Source of the DNA: Nitrospira sp.
GTDB lineage: Bacteria; Nitrospirota; Nitrospiria; Nitrospirales; Nitrospiraceae
Length of the DNA stretch: 64,000 nucleotides
Reading direction: 5' to 3'
NCBI GenBank assembly: GCA_030123605.1
Contig: CP126123.1
Span: 2,646,001 to 2,710,000, forward strand
Shown here: piece after piece, positions 45,699 to 55,094 of the stretch
How positions within the stretch are numbered: the stretch's first letter is position 1
How the letters are laid out: each line of letters opens with the position of its first letter
The notes under the pieces: model-generated
Seen by the model: the letters and a program-made list of their open reading frames with translations, nothing else
The model's database searches: none
What the model was told of the DNA's origin: nothing
Made by a program: the position numbers and the translations under genes

Positions 45699-46452
45699 GG
45701 ACCACAAACTCCTTGGCTAGTGAAAGATAGGCTTGGGCGCCGGCCGACGCCATGTTGTACAACAAGACGGGACGCCCATAACTCGGCGCTTCGGCCAGGG
45801 TCACATTACGCGGGATCATCGTGTGGTAGACCGTCTCGCCGAAATGCCCACGAATCTGCTCGACGACTTGGCGAGCCAGCGAGTTGCGCGCGTCGTACAT
45901 CGTGAGCACAATTCCTTCTATTTCAAGGTCAGGATTGAGGGATTGTTGCAGGCGTTGAATGCTCTCCATTAGGCGCCCAAGGCCCTCCATCGCGTAATAC
46001 TCGCACTGGACCGGGATCAAGACTGAATGGGCTGCGACCATCGCATTGATCGTCAGCAGTCCGAGGGCGGGGGGACAGTCCAGCAAAATAATGTCGTATC
46101 GGTCGATGACATCGGCCAAGGCCTCCTTGAGGCACTGCTCTCTGCCTTCCATATTGACGAGCTCGACCTCCGCCCCGGCCAGGTGTGAGTTAGCCGGCAC
46201 CAACGAAAGACCGTTGATCCCGGTCTGCATCGCGATAGACTCGACACTTTCCTTGCTTATCAGGGCATTGTAGATGGTCCTTCCAAGCGACATAGGATCG
46301 ACACCTAGGCCGCTCGTCGCATTCCCCTGCGGGTCTATATCGACCAGGAGAACCGATCCACCTTCTATCGCCAAAGCTGCGGCCAAATTCACGGAGGTGG
46401 TGGTTTTCCCCACTCCACCCTTTTGATTAGCGACAGCAATGATTCGCGCCAT
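45676..46452 (-). CDS. parA: Chromosome-partitioning ATPase ParA
   Basis: A 258-residue Walker-type ATPase (Soj/ParA). The deviant Walker A NQKGGVGKTTTSVNLAAALA is at the N terminus; DIDPQGNATSGLG and LLDCPPALG are the following motifs. It dimerises on ATP, binds DNA non-specifically and carries ParB-parS complexes. Start ATG 46452; it is followed immediately by parB, with overlapping reading frames. rsmG lies 73 bases upstream on the same strand. Confidence 0.97.
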   Translation of the reverse strand: MARIIAVANQKGGVGKTTTSVNLAAALAIEGGSVLLVDIDPQGNATSGLGVDPMSLGRTIYNALISKESVESIAMQTGINGLSLVPANSHLAGAEVELVNMEGREQCLKEALADVIDRYDIILLDCPPALGLLTINAMVAAHSVLIPVQCEYYAMEGLGRLMESIQRLQQSLNPDLEIEGIVLTMYDARNSLARQVVEQIRGHFGETVYHTMIPRNVTLAEAPSYGRPVLLYNMASAGAQAYLSLAKEFVVHGEKSPR

Positions 46453-46497
46453 TCAGCTCACCAATCCCATCCCATGCGAGGAAGAAACCTCGCTCCA

Positions 46498-46513
46498 TGT
46501 TCCACGTGGAACA
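46498..46513. promoter_or_regulatory. parS site 1
   Basis: TGTTCCACGTGGAACA is a perfect 16-bp palindrome matching the parS consensus family (TGTTNCACGTGNAACA). It lies between parA and the rsmG stop. Confidence 0.9.
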
Positions 46514-46524
46514 ACGGCTCACAT

Positions 46525-47184
46525 TTATTGCTTGGAAAATACGGAAAGCACTCGATGACCATAACCAGATGGAAGCTCATACTCGACTTCCCTCACCAAT
46601 GCAAGGCCATCGAGCCGAAAATCACTCCCGACCGTTGCCGACCTGTACAACACAACCTTTCCCGTATCCTTGAGCAGACTCCCCAATGCGAAGCCGAAGC
46701 GTTCCACCCTGAAAGCCCTCACCACGATATAATCGTAACGCCTTTGAGAACCTCTCCCCTTGACATAGTCCTCCAGCTTACTTGTCACCACCGTTGCTTG
46801 CTGAAGGTCGAGCGCTTCGACCACATACCGCAAAAAGGCTCCCTTCTTCTCGCTTGGGTCCAGCATTTCAACGAGCAGGTCCGATCTCACAATCTTGAGC
46901 GGGAGGGCAGGAAATCCGGCACCGGCCCCAACGTCCAACAATGTCGTTCCAGCTGTTACTTCAATCACTTTCAACCCAGCCAACGAATCGACAAAATGCT
47001 TCACCACAACCTCGCGATCATCGTCGATCGCCGTGAGGTTAATGGCTTGATTCCACTGCTTCAGCTCGTCCAGGTAACGAAAGAACAGAGGGATCGCAGA
47101 GCCAGGAATGGAGATCGAAAGCTCTGAGACGGATTTCTTGAGGAATTTTTCTAAGTCAACTGGCCAGCGTTCCACGTGGAACAA
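46525..47184 (-). CDS. rsmG: 16S rRNA (guanine(527)-N(7))-methyltransferase
   Basis: RsmG methylates G527 of 16S rRNA. The 219-residue protein has the methyltransferase motif LLDVGAGAGFPALPLKI and EMLDPSEKKGAFL. It appears to begin MFHVERWP at a TTG (47184); the codons of this stretch are those of parS site 2, a known arrangement. No better start is nearby and no clear Shine-Dalgarno precedes it. It lies between mnmG and parA as in many bacteria. Confidence 0.95.
   Translation of the reverse strand: MFHVERWPVDLEKFLKKSVSELSISIPGSAIPLFFRYLDELKQWNQAINLTAIDDDREVVVKHFVDSLAGLKVIEVTAGTTLLDVGAGAGFPALPLKIVRSDLLVEMLDPSEKKGAFLRYVVEALDLQQATVVTSKLEDYVKGRGSQRRYDYIVVRAFRVERFGFALGSLLKDTGKVVLYRSATVGSDFRLDGLALVREVEYELPSGYGHRVLSVFSKQ
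47168..47183. promoter_or_regulatory. parS site 2, inside the first codons of rsmG
   Basis: CGTTCCACGTGGAACA matches the palindrome of parS site 1 in 15 of 16 bases. It covers codons 1-6 of rsmG, where the protein reads MFHVER. Confidence 0.88.
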
Positions 47185-47240
47185 TTACGCGAAACAGATT
47201 GAATGGTCAAGGCGGGCCTCGTCATAACCCTTACAAGGGC

Positions 47241-49121
47241 TTACTCGCTTGCAGATGGCTGGCGACGATACTTCTCGATCGCCACAAGCAATAATGAAAT
47301 AGCCGCGGGCGTCACGCCGGAAATACGCGATGCCTGCCCCACTGACGCGGGCTTCACTCGCTTGAGCTTCTCCCTGACTTCTCGCGAGAAGCCGGGAATG
47401 CCATCGTAGTCGAAGCTACCGGGAATGACCCTATGTTCCAATTTCTGTGACCGCTGAATCTGCTGGAGCTGCCGCTTGATATAGCCCTCGTACTTCACCT
47501 CTAATTGAATAGCTTCCGCGATGTCAGGGTCATCGATGTCGGACCCTCCGAATACCGAGACAATTTTTTCATAGGTCAGGTCTTGGCGCCGGAGGATTTC
47601 AGCGAGGGATTGCGTCGGAGCCACGACCCCAATCTCGGTCTCATCAAGGAGTCGCTTTACATCAGGGGTGAGTTTCGGTCTGGTGTCCTTGAGTCGTTGC
47701 ACCTCGCGATCAATCGCAAGCCGCTTCGCCGCGACCCTATCGTGCATCTCCTCGGAAACCAGGCCGATTCGATGTCCGATTTCCATCAAGCGAAGGTCGG
47801 CGTTGTCGTGGCGGAGCAACAACCGATACTCCGCCCGCGAGGTAAACATTCGGTAGGGCTCCCTGGCATCTTTCGTGATCAAATCATCAATAAGCACACC
47901 GACATAGGCTTGTGATCGGTCAAGCACGAGGGGGGCATCGCCACGCAGCTTCAACACTGCATTCACACCGGCCATAATTCCCTGGGCGCCGGCTTCTTCA
48001 TAGCCTGATGTCCCATTGATCTGGCCTGCATGGTAGAGCCCTTCGACCAATTTTGTTTCCAAGGTGTTATGCAGCTGTCTGGGAGGGAAAAAATCATATT
48101 CCACTGCATAACCTGGCTTCAAAATTCTGGCTTGTTCAAGCCCCGGTATCGTTCTTAGAATGGCCGCCTGCACATCGACCGGCAAGCTGGTTGAAATTCC
48201 ATTCGGATAAAATTCGTTCGTCTCTAGTCCTTCAGGCTCGACAAAAACCTGGTGACGATCCTTGTCGGCAAACCTGACGACCTTGTCTTCAATCGACGGA
48301 CAATACCGCGGACCAACTGAGTCGATGACGCCACTAAATAACGGCGATCTATCGATATTTTCAGCAATTATTTCATGTGTTTGCGAATTCGTATAGGTCA
48401 AATGGCAGAGCATCTGCGGCAAGAGAATATGTCGGGCTCTATAGGAAAATGACGGTGGTGGGTCATCACCTGGCTGCGGAATCATCACAGAAAAATCGAT
48501 CGAATCCCGATCGAGCCTTGGTGGAGTCCCGGTCTTGAGCCGCCCGACTTCAAAACCAAAATCCCGCATGCAATCAGACAGCTGTTCCGCAGAAGCTTCT
48601 CCAGCGCGCCCCGCCGGAAAATGGTTGAGCCCGATATGGATCAACCCCTTCAGAAATGTTCCTGAGGTCAGCACAACGGCCTTGGCCTGAATGTGCCGAC
48701 CAGTGTCTGTCACGACGCCGGTCACGGCGCCTGCATGGGTCAGAATACGGTCAACCGTGCCACATCTGATTTCAAGCGCCTGCTGCGCTCGAAGCGTCCT
48801 CTGCATGACTTCGCGATAGACCTTCTTGTCGCATTGCGCGCGCAAGGCGCGCACCGCCGGCCCCTTGCTGGTATTGATCATGCGGAACTGAATGCCGGCC
48901 TGGTCCGTATTCCTCCCCATTTCACCGCCCAGGGCATCAATCTCCTTCACCAGATGCCCCTTCGCGATGCCGCCGATAGCGGGATTGCAGGACATCTGGG
49001 CTATGCGGTCAGGATCCATAGTGAGCAGGAACGTGCGGGCTCCCATGCGGGCCGCCGCCAGAGCCGCTTCACAGCCCGCATGCCCTCCACCGACGACGAT
49101 GACATCACACTGTTCACTCAC
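47241..49121 (-). CDS. mnmG: tRNA uridine-5-carboxymethylaminomethyl modification enzyme MnmG
   Basis: The FAD-binding partner of MnmE in cmnm5U34 synthesis. ATG-equivalent start is GTG 49121, giving [27 protein letters not shown], with AAAGGA nine bases upstream; the frame is open to 49181 but the mnmE stop is at 49135. The 626-residue protein has the [13 protein letters not shown] motif, the [14 protein letters not shown] loop and the C-terminal [14 protein letters not shown] segment. It is 13 bp after mnmE. Confidence 0.97.
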   Translation of the reverse strand: MSEQCDVIVVGGGHAGCEAALAAARMGARTFLLTMDPDRIAQMSCNPAIGGIAKGHLVKEIDALGGEMGRNTDQAGIQFRMINTSKGPAVRALRAQCDKKVYREVMQRTLRAQQALEIRCGTVDRILTHAGAVTGVVTDTGRHIQAKAVVLTSGTFLKGLIHIGLNHFPAGRAGEASAEQLSDCMRDFGFEVGRLKTGTPPRLDRDSIDFSVMIPQPGDDPPPSFSYRARHILLPQMLCHLTYTNSQTHEIIAENIDRSPLFSGVIDSVGPRYCPSIEDKVVRFADKDRHQVFVEPEGLETNEFYPNGISTSLPVDVQAAILRTIPGLEQARILKPGYAVEYDFFPPRQLHNTLETKLVEGLYHAGQINGTSGYEEAGAQGIMAGVNAVLKLRGDAPLVLDRSQAYVGVLIDDLITKDAREPYRMFTSRAEYRLLLRHDNADLRLMEIGHRIGLVSEEMHDRVAAKRLAIDREVQRLKDTRPKLTPDVKRLLDETEIGVVAPTQSLAEILRRQDLTYEKIVSVFGGSDIDDPDIAEAIQLEVKYEGYIKRQLQQIQRSQKLEHRVIPGSFDYDGIPGFSREVREKLKRVKPASVGQASRISGVTPAAISLLLVAIEKYRRQPSASE

Positions 49122-49134
49122 CGCAAGAATCCTT

Positions 49135-50565
49135 TCATTTTCCAACACAAAATTCAGCGAAGATCCGTTCCAGGATCTCATCGGTCGTGATCACGCCGGT
49201 AATTTCTCCCAATGCATCAGCGGCAATGCGTAGATCCATCGCGACCAATTCTCCCGCACGCCCAGCCTGGACCGACTGTGCGGCCTGCTCGACACCCTGC
49301 AAGGCCTGCTCAAGTGCCTCGACGTGGCGGAGATTGGTCACCAAAACACTCTCCCGGGATTCCAACCTGCTCGGTGTTAGGTGATTCCTGATCGCATCCC
49401 GTAAGAGATCCAGCCCGACCTGCAGCTTCGCTGAAATATCGATCAGGCCTGCGTTGACCGGAGAAGCGGCCGTGATCTCTTCTTTCGTTATGCGTCGGGG
49501 GAGGTCACATTTGTTGATGACCAGCAGCGCCCTTGCTGATTCAGGACGAGCCAACAGGACACGATCGTCCTGCGACAACGGTTGGGAGCCGTCCAAGAGA
49601 ATCAGTGCCAGGTCCGCCTCTTCCCACGCAAGCCGGCTTCGCCGAATCCCCTCTGCTTCCACCGGATCTTCGGTCAGGCGCATGCCGGCCGTATCGAATA
49701 GGCGCACAGGAATGCCTTCGATACTGACGACTTCTTCCAGAATATCGCGAGTCGTGCCTGGTATCGGCGTCACGATGGCGCGGTCGCTTCGCAGCAAGGC
49801 GTTCATCAGGCTGGACTTGCCGACATTCGGACGTCCAAGAATCGCCACTGCGGCCCCTTCCCTCCAAATGCGGCCTTCCTGACCGGACCGCACCAATCGC
49901 CCCAGCCTGGCCGCGGTCTCATTGAGCAACCGCATCAGTTCATCCTGTCGCACGAAGGCAATGTCTTCCTCCGCAAAATCGAGCGCCGCCTCGATGTGCG
50001 CCAAGGCGACGACCAAAGCCGAGCGGGTCGTTTCTATCTCCTGCGACAATTCTCCCCGTCTCTGCGCCTGAGCAAGCGTCAAGCTGTGCGCAGTTTTTGC
50101 CCGAATGGTGTCCAGAACTGCCTCTGCTTGCACAAGATCCAAGCGGCCGTTGAGAAAAGCTCGTTTCGTGAATTCGCCCGGCTGAGACAACCTGGCTCCC
50201 GAGGATATCAATGCTCGACACAGTTGTTCGAGAACCACCGGCCCGCCGTGACACTGCACCTCAACCACATCTTCCCCTGTATAGGAATGAGGTTTCCGCA
50301 TCACGACCACGAGGGCCTCATCGATGGGAGAGCATATGACTGCCTCTTCTCTCGGACCAGTCTTCCGAGCTCCTCGCTGCGAACCGACATCAGCCAGGGC
50401 CATTCTGTGGGAATGCATATTTTGAAGAGAGCCGCCGGAACGGAGACGTACGATGCAGGAGGCGATATCAACGGCATGGGGGCCACTGATGCGGAGCACT
50501 CCAATCCCCCCTTCACCGGGAGGAGTGGCAATGGCACAGATCGTATCGTCCAGCGCGCCATGCAT
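49135..50565 (-). CDS. mnmE: tRNA modification GTPase MnmE
   Basis: MnmE acts with MnmG to modify U34. N-terminal domain with the formyl-THF-binding region, G domain with [21 protein letters not shown] and NKCDLP motifs, and the helical domain ending in the C-terminal CxGK (FAEFCVGK). At 476 residues it is slightly longer than usual, with an N-terminal insert near [19 protein letters not shown]. It follows yidC by 21 bp, as in many rpmH-rnpA-yidC-mnmE runs. Confidence 0.97.
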   Translation of the reverse strand: MHGALDDTICAIATPPGEGGIGVLRISGPHAVDIASCIVRLRSGGSLQNMHSHRMALADVGSQRGARKTGPREEAVICSPIDEALVVVMRKPHSYTGEDVVEVQCHGGPVVLEQLCRALISSGARLSQPGEFTKRAFLNGRLDLVQAEAVLDTIRAKTAHSLTLAQAQRRGELSQEIETTRSALVVALAHIEAALDFAEEDIAFVRQDELMRLLNETAARLGRLVRSGQEGRIWREGAAVAILGRPNVGKSSLMNALLRSDRAIVTPIPGTTRDILEEVVSIEGIPVRLFDTAGMRLTEDPVEAEGIRRSRLAWEEADLALILLDGSQPLSQDDRVLLARPESARALLVINKCDLPRRITKEEITAASPVNAGLIDISAKLQVGLDLLRDAIRNHLTPSRLESRESVLVTNLRHVEALEQALQGVEQAAQSVQAGRAGELVAMDLRIAADALGEITGVITTDEILERIFAEFCVGK

Positions 50566-50586
50566 GACGCACCCTATGAGTTGGGA

Positions 50587-52335
50587 TTACTCGGTCTGAC
50601 CGCTACGTCGTTTGCCGTTCGCCTTCTGCTCTTTCGATTCGTCGTCTGCCTCACCACCACCCTCAACCGCGGGGGCATGCCACTTTTTTGCAAACAGACG
50701 ATCGGTCACGACCTGCTGGGTGATCGTGAGCACATTGTTGGTCAGCCAGTAGAGCACCAACCCGGCGGGAAAGTTCACGAACAGGAACGTCATGAACACC
50801 GGCAAAAACAACATGATCTTCGCCTGCGTCGGGTCCATGGTCGTCGGGGTAATTTTCTGCTGGATGACCATCGTCGCGCCCATGATGATCGGCAACACAT
50901 AATAGGGATCCTGCACGGAGAGGTCCTTGATCCAGAGCATGAACGGCGCCTGCCTGAGATCGATCGTCATGTACAGGATATTGAACAGAGCCACAAAAAC
51001 CGGCATCTGCAACACCATCGGCAGACAGCCGCCGACCGGATTCACCTTATGGTCCTTGTAGAGCTTGATCAGTTCCTTGTTTAGACGCTCGCGATCGTCC
51101 TTGAATTTATTTTGTACCGCCAGGACTTTGGGCTGAATGACCTGCATCTGCTTCATGGACTTGTAGCTCTTGTACTGGAGCGGAACGAACATCATCTTGA
51201 TCGCCAGGGTCAAGAGAATGATCGTCATCCCATAGTTGTGCGTAAACTCATACAAGAAGCGCAGGACATAGAAGATGGGCTTTGCGACCGCCTTCACCAG
51301 CCCCCAGCTCCCGAACACAAACCAGCCGAAGTCGATGGTATCTTCCAAGCCGACATTCAATGTTTTGAGCGTGTCGTACTCCTTCGGTCCGGCATAGAGT
51401 TGCATCGCCAAGGCCGCCCCGTTCGCAGGCGGAACGAACCGGACCCCAGCCGACACCAACTTATCCCCCTCTTTCTTCGCCAAGGCGGCGGAGGCCTTCT
51501 TCGGCATCAGGACACTCAAAAAATACTTATCCTGAATGGCCGACCACTTCACGTCGCCCTTGCGCTCCGCCTCGCCTTCCGGGGTTTCCTTCAACACCTT
51601 GTCATCGACGAGCGACGCAGACCCCATGAGCCCGATGAACCCTTCCCCCCATTCCACGATGCCGAAATTGGTGCCGAGGGTGACATCGACCGGAGCGGTC
51701 AGCCCTTGAGTGCGAACGGCAATATCCACCACATAGCTCTCAAAATGGAACGTGAACTCCTTTTCGACGTCAAGATTCCTTTGCGCATCGTGGTACCGGA
51801 AGGTGACATGCCCGACCGGATGGGCGCTGTCGAGGCGTGGCACATCCTGAGTGACATGGTAGAGAGCATTTCCAAGATCGTTGGTGACTGCCTGATCGTT
51901 GGTGACCAGGCTCAAGGGGCCTTTGAATCGCCCGCCGCTGTAGACCAGCTGCACCGGCTGCTTGCCGTTTTCAACGGACACGGTGTATCGCTTCAGCTCC
52001 CAGGATTTGAGTACCGCCCCGCGATTACTGAACTTTGCGCGAAACAGGTCCGTATCCACCTCAACCGTTTGTTCTTCGCTGGGCGTCGTCATCCCGCTCT
52101 GAACGGATGCGGCAGGAACAGAGGATTCAACCGCGGAGGTACCGGAAGGAGTTGCAGACTTCGCAGGCACTCCCGCTGGTGCAGGAGCTTTCTCGATGGT
52201 GACGGAACGGTCTGCGGTGGCGGTCTCCTGCGTCGGCTCCGGAGGGGGTACCAAGCCCATTTCCTTGAGCAGAAAATCGTAGCCGATGATAACGGCCAGC
52301 GAGACGATGAGGAAGACGATGACGCGTTTTTCCAT
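50587..52335 (-). CDS. yidC: Membrane protein insertase YidC
   Basis: YidC inserts and folds inner-membrane proteins. ATG 52335 gives 582 residues: one N-terminal membrane helix (RVIVFLIVSLAVIIGYDFLL), a large periplasmic domain (Pro/Ala-rich linker first, then the beta-sandwich), and the conserved C-terminal membrane region (YGMTIILLTLAIKMMFVPLQYKSYKSMKQM, QKITPTTMDPTQAKIM). A long Gram-negative-type periplasmic domain is present. It lies downstream of yidD and upstream of mnmE. Confidence 0.97.
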   Translation of the reverse strand: MEKRVIVFLIVSLAVIIGYDFLLKEMGLVPPPEPTQETATADRSVTIEKAPAPAGVPAKSATPSGTSAVESSVPAASVQSGMTTPSEEQTVEVDTDLFRAKFSNRGAVLKSWELKRYTVSVENGKQPVQLVYSGGRFKGPLSLVTNDQAVTNDLGNALYHVTQDVPRLDSAHPVGHVTFRYHDAQRNLDVEKEFTFHFESYVVDIAVRTQGLTAPVDVTLGTNFGIVEWGEGFIGLMGSASLVDDKVLKETPEGEAERKGDVKWSAIQDKYFLSVLMPKKASAALAKKEGDKLVSAGVRFVPPANGAALAMQLYAGPKEYDTLKTLNVGLEDTIDFGWFVFGSWGLVKAVAKPIFYVLRFLYEFTHNYGMTIILLTLAIKMMFVPLQYKSYKSMKQMQVIQPKVLAVQNKFKDDRERLNKELIKLYKDHKVNPVGGCLPMVLQMPVFVALFNILYMTIDLRQAPFMLWIKDLSVQDPYYVLPIIMGATMVIQQKITPTTMDPTQAKIMLFLPVFMTFLFVNFPAGLVLYWLTNNVLTITQQVVTDRLFAKKWHAPAVEGGGEADDESKEQKANGKRRSGQTE

Positions 52336-52378
52336 GAAGATTACATGCCGGAAAGATGCCGGAACATTGCCTAGACCG

Positions 52379-52588
52379 TTATCGTACCGGATCAATCCCG
52401 CCGGGATGGAAGGGATGGCATTTCAACAGGCGGCGCCCCGCCATCATCAGCCCCCTGAATACACCATACTGCTCAATGGCATCCTGCGCATACACGGAGC
52501 ATGTGGGATGAAACCGGCAAGCCGGCCCGAGCAACGGTGACAGGCAAACACGATAGGCCATCAACAGGACGATACACAGCCGTCTCAC
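52379..52588 (-). CDS. yidD: Membrane protein insertion efficiency factor YidD
   Basis: A small amphipathic helper of YidC. The 69-residue protein has the family motif PACRFHPTCSVYAQDAI and CHPFHPGG. The start is GTG 52588, overlapping the rnpA stop by four bases; a frame upstream to 52642 would lie inside rnpA. It is between rnpA and yidC, the usual position. Confidence 0.93.
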   Translation of the reverse strand: MRRLCIVLLMAYRVCLSPLLGPACRFHPTCSVYAQDAIEQYGVFRGLMMAGRRLLKCHPFHPGGIDPVR

Positions 52589-52953
52589 AGCGAGGCCCCG
52601 CCCAAACGGGCCAGCCGCTGCTTTTGTAAGATGCCACGCCATTGGCTCTGCAACTCCGTAAAGGGCAGCGCCAGACAGTCCCGTTTCGGAAACACCAGAA
52701 ACATGTTCCCTGGGACCAATGCCGTCCGAACCGAACGCCCCAATTCACGAAACAGGCGCTTGGCGCGATTCCGGCGAACCGCCGTGCCGAAACGCCGCCC
52801 GATCACGATCCCGAACATCGCTTCCCCGGACATACCAGGGCAAATTTGGAGATTGAACAACCCTGTTGACACACGCCGACCATTCTTCTTGATGTGTTGA
52901 ATATCTCGGCTACGTTTCAAAAAGAACGGCGTTCGTTTCTGCTCAGCCCCCAT
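52585..52953 (-). CDS. rnpA: Ribonuclease P protein component
   Basis: RnpA is the protein subunit of RNase P. The 122-residue basic protein has the RNR motif region RFGTAVRRNRAKRLFRELGR, RNA-binding, and is of usual length. Start ATG 52953 (MGAEQKRTPFFLKRSRDIQHIKK); a TTG two codons upstream is possible. It lies 193 bp after rpmH. Confidence 0.95.
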   Translation of the reverse strand: MGAEQKRTPFFLKRSRDIQHIKKNGRRVSTGLFNLQICPGMSGEAMFGIVIGRRFGTAVRRNRAKRLFRELGRSVRTALVPGNMFLVFPKRDCLALPFTELQSQWRGILQKQRLARLGGASL

Positions 52954-53146
52954 GAACAACTCGTCTGGAACCCAATCCTGCCCTCAAGCACCATGAAACC
53001 CGGCGAGGAACCGGGGGTGACCCATGGACCTGTCGTCTCCTGTACCCTCTACAGCCAGTTCATCACGACAGTGTCCACCCGCTCCAGACCACTATACACG
53101 GCCTGGACCTGTGCTGACGTGCAGACTACCTGGCGGCTGGAAAAAA

Positions 53147-53284
53147 TTAGACGGTGAGACGAGCGCGACCCTTGGCCCTGCGACGAGCCAGAACTTTCCG
53201 ACCGTTTTTAGTGCTCATGCGCTTTCGAAATCCATGTTCCCGCTTGCGCTTGAGATTTGAGGGTTGCTTAAACGTAAACGACAT
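53147..53284 (-). CDS. rpmH: 50S ribosomal protein L34
   Basis: The 45-residue L34 protein: [18 protein letters not shown], then [22 protein letters not shown]. It is basic and very short. ATG 53284 follows AAGGAG with good spacing. It is the first gene of the rpmH-rnpA-yidD-yidC run, about 46 bases after the predicted transcription start. dnaA, which often lies on its other side, is not here. Confidence 0.96.
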   Translation of the reverse strand: MSFTFKQPSNLKRKREHGFRKRMSTKNGRKVLARRRAKGRARLTV

Positions 53285-53336
53285 CGCGCACTCCTTCTCG
53301 ACAGATCAAGTTCTATGCTCCAAATGGGGAGGCCGC

Positions 53337-53365
53337 ATTATAGGGGCGAGAGCGGAGAGTGTCAA
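53337..53365 (-). promoter_or_regulatory. Perfect consensus sigma-70 promoter of rpmH
   Basis: On the minus strand TTGACA (53365-53360), 17 bp spacer, TATAAT (53342-53337): both hexamers and the spacing match the consensus exactly. Predicted start near 53330. Confidence 0.85.
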
Positions 53366-53751
53366 TCAAGCAACCATCCTCTGCTCTACCCTCGAATTCC
53401 GTTGTGCAACCGTTCATACGAAGACCTCGGCGATGGAATCGATCCACTGTCGGCCGCTGTCGGAGTATCTGTCTAACTATACGTTTTTGAGGCACCCTTG
53501 CCCGATCGTGACAAACCTGCCACATGTGACACTGAACATATGTTTTGTCCTCTTACACTAAGAGATTGTTCTGGAAAGAGATTGTTGCATAAAACACCAT
53601 TCACATCCCTGGCATCTACATTGCGTTAATTCTATTCGGGTTCCTAGGCTGAGGCGCAAGACTTCGAAAGGTCGAACCTCGTTAGGAAAACCGACGGTAT
53701 AAAGACGAGAAGAACTCGCGGAAATGTTGTCTTGCAAGATAGAATGACCCG
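53366..53751. other. Intergenic region upstream of rpmH, with a direct repeat
   Basis: Nearly 390 bp between the rpmH promoter and the transpeptidase-like gene, with no gene. AAGAGATTGTT occurs twice, at 53560-53570 and 53576-53586. No TTATCCACA-type DnaA box or AT-rich unwinding element was seen, so there is no evidence of an origin here. Confidence 0.45.
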
Positions 53752-54903
53752 ATGAAGAAGCGGTTTGATCACATGTATCTCACGACATTGAAGATGGCCC
53801 TCCTCTCGATCTTTATGATGACGATGGGAGGTTGCGTGGAGACGGTCCCGGATGAGCTGGTCGAAACCATCGAAAGTCTCGATCGCGACTTGTCAAATCT
53901 GCGTGCAGCCGAGATCGTTCCTGAGGCCTACTCAAAATTTTCCCGCCAATGGATGGCATTACGAACCCGCGTCCGATCTGAGGAGAACATCGTCCGTTGG
54001 CCTTGGGAGGAAAATGACCTGGAGACCGATCTGGAAAGCCTGCAAGTCGAAGCCACACAGCTCGTCGCCGAGGTCAACCAGCGCATCCAAGCGCAACGCG
54101 CCTTGGCCGAGACGAAGCTGGCACGGGTTGAGCAACGGTTTCGCCTCCTCAATACCCGAGTGGGAGATATCGGCAGTCGCATCGTACTCGGTGAGCATCC
54201 AATCGAGACAGAACTGCTGGTGAAACAAGCCCGTCAGCTCCTCGAACAGGGGCAGTTTGAACAGGCGATCCAGACCTCGGATCGTGCAGGGAAAGCCCTC
54301 CTCGCCCAGACCGCGTTGTTGACCAATGAATTGGGTCGCTACGCCGATGATGACCTCATCGCGGCCTGGAGAGAGGCAGCCCAACGCACCATTGAATGGT
54401 CTCGCAGCCATCGGGCGCAGGCAATTGTGATCAGTAAGGCCGATCGGGTTTTGTCGCTCTACAAGAACGGTCGAAAAACTCTCACCTATCCGATTCGATT
54501 GGGTTCCAAGGGAATCCGGGCGAAACAACACTACGGAGACGGCGCAACCCCTGAAGGTGAGTATCGCATTCACCGCAAGCGCGGATCGGGGCAAACCCCT
54601 TACTTCCGTGCGCTTATTCTCGACTACCCCAATGCCGACGACCGACGACGCTTCGAAGAGGCACAGAAGGCGGGGTTGATTCCCCGAAGCCAACCTATGC
54701 CGGGACTGATCCAGATCCATGGCATCGCCCAAGGCATTACGGATCAACCGTTCGGGAGCATCCTCCTGGATAACCCGCAGATTGCCCGCTTATTCGATCA
54801 AGTGGCAGTCGGAACTCCAGTCACCATCGTCGGTGCGTTGGAATCGCACAATTCCATATCTCTGGTACTCGCTGATTTAGGTGACCAAGAAGAAGAAACC
54901 TAA
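53752..54903 (+). CDS. L,D-transpeptidase-like (YkuD) lipoprotein with Ser in place of the catalytic Cys
   Basis: A 383-residue protein with a probable lipoprotein signal (hydrophobic segment then GGC at about residue 28). Residues ~30-215 are a helical coiled-coil-like region; residues ~220-365 are a YkuD domain: IRLGSKGIRAKQHYGDGATPEGEY, then IQIHG (His323). The expected GC(I/V) near the end reads GSILLDN, i.e. Ser336 (AGC at 54757-54759) where the catalytic Cys should be. A Cys-to-Ser change would disable normal transpeptidation, so the protein may be non-catalytic or the alignment may be shifted. Confidence 0.85.
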   Translation: MKKRFDHMYLTTLKMALLSIFMMTMGGCVETVPDELVETIESLDRDLSNLRAAEIVPEAYSKFSRQWMALRTRVRSEENIVRWPWEENDLETDLESLQVEATQLVAEVNQRIQAQRALAETKLARVEQRFRLLNTRVGDIGSRIVLGEHPIETELLVKQARQLLEQGQFEQAIQTSDRAGKALLAQTALLTNELGRYADDDLIAAWREAAQRTIEWSRSHRAQAIVISKADRVLSLYKNGRKTLTYPIRLGSKGIRAKQHYGDGATPEGEYRIHRKRGSGQTPYFRALILDYPNADDRRRFEEAQKAGLIPRSQPMPGLIQIHGIAQGITDQPFGSILLDNPQIARLFDQVAVGTPVTIVGALESHNSISLVLADLGDQEEET

Positions 54904-55094
54904 GCCACCGACCATTTCCCTTCCTGCCTCCTTCGCCACGGTCCTACGACCCGACCACCGAAGCTGAATCACAGTCAGCCACCGGCATATTTTTTCATTA
55001 TCTCTTCGTTTGCCTTTTTGATTTCGCGAACCTAAGATACGAACGAGATGAGATGCATCGATTCATTCCTTCACCAAAAGGAAGAGAGCGTGCC

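Noticed and set aside
53285-53751. A replication origin beside rpmH
   Set aside because: No DnaA box, no AT-rich unwinding region and no dnaA gene; only a promoter and one short direct repeat.
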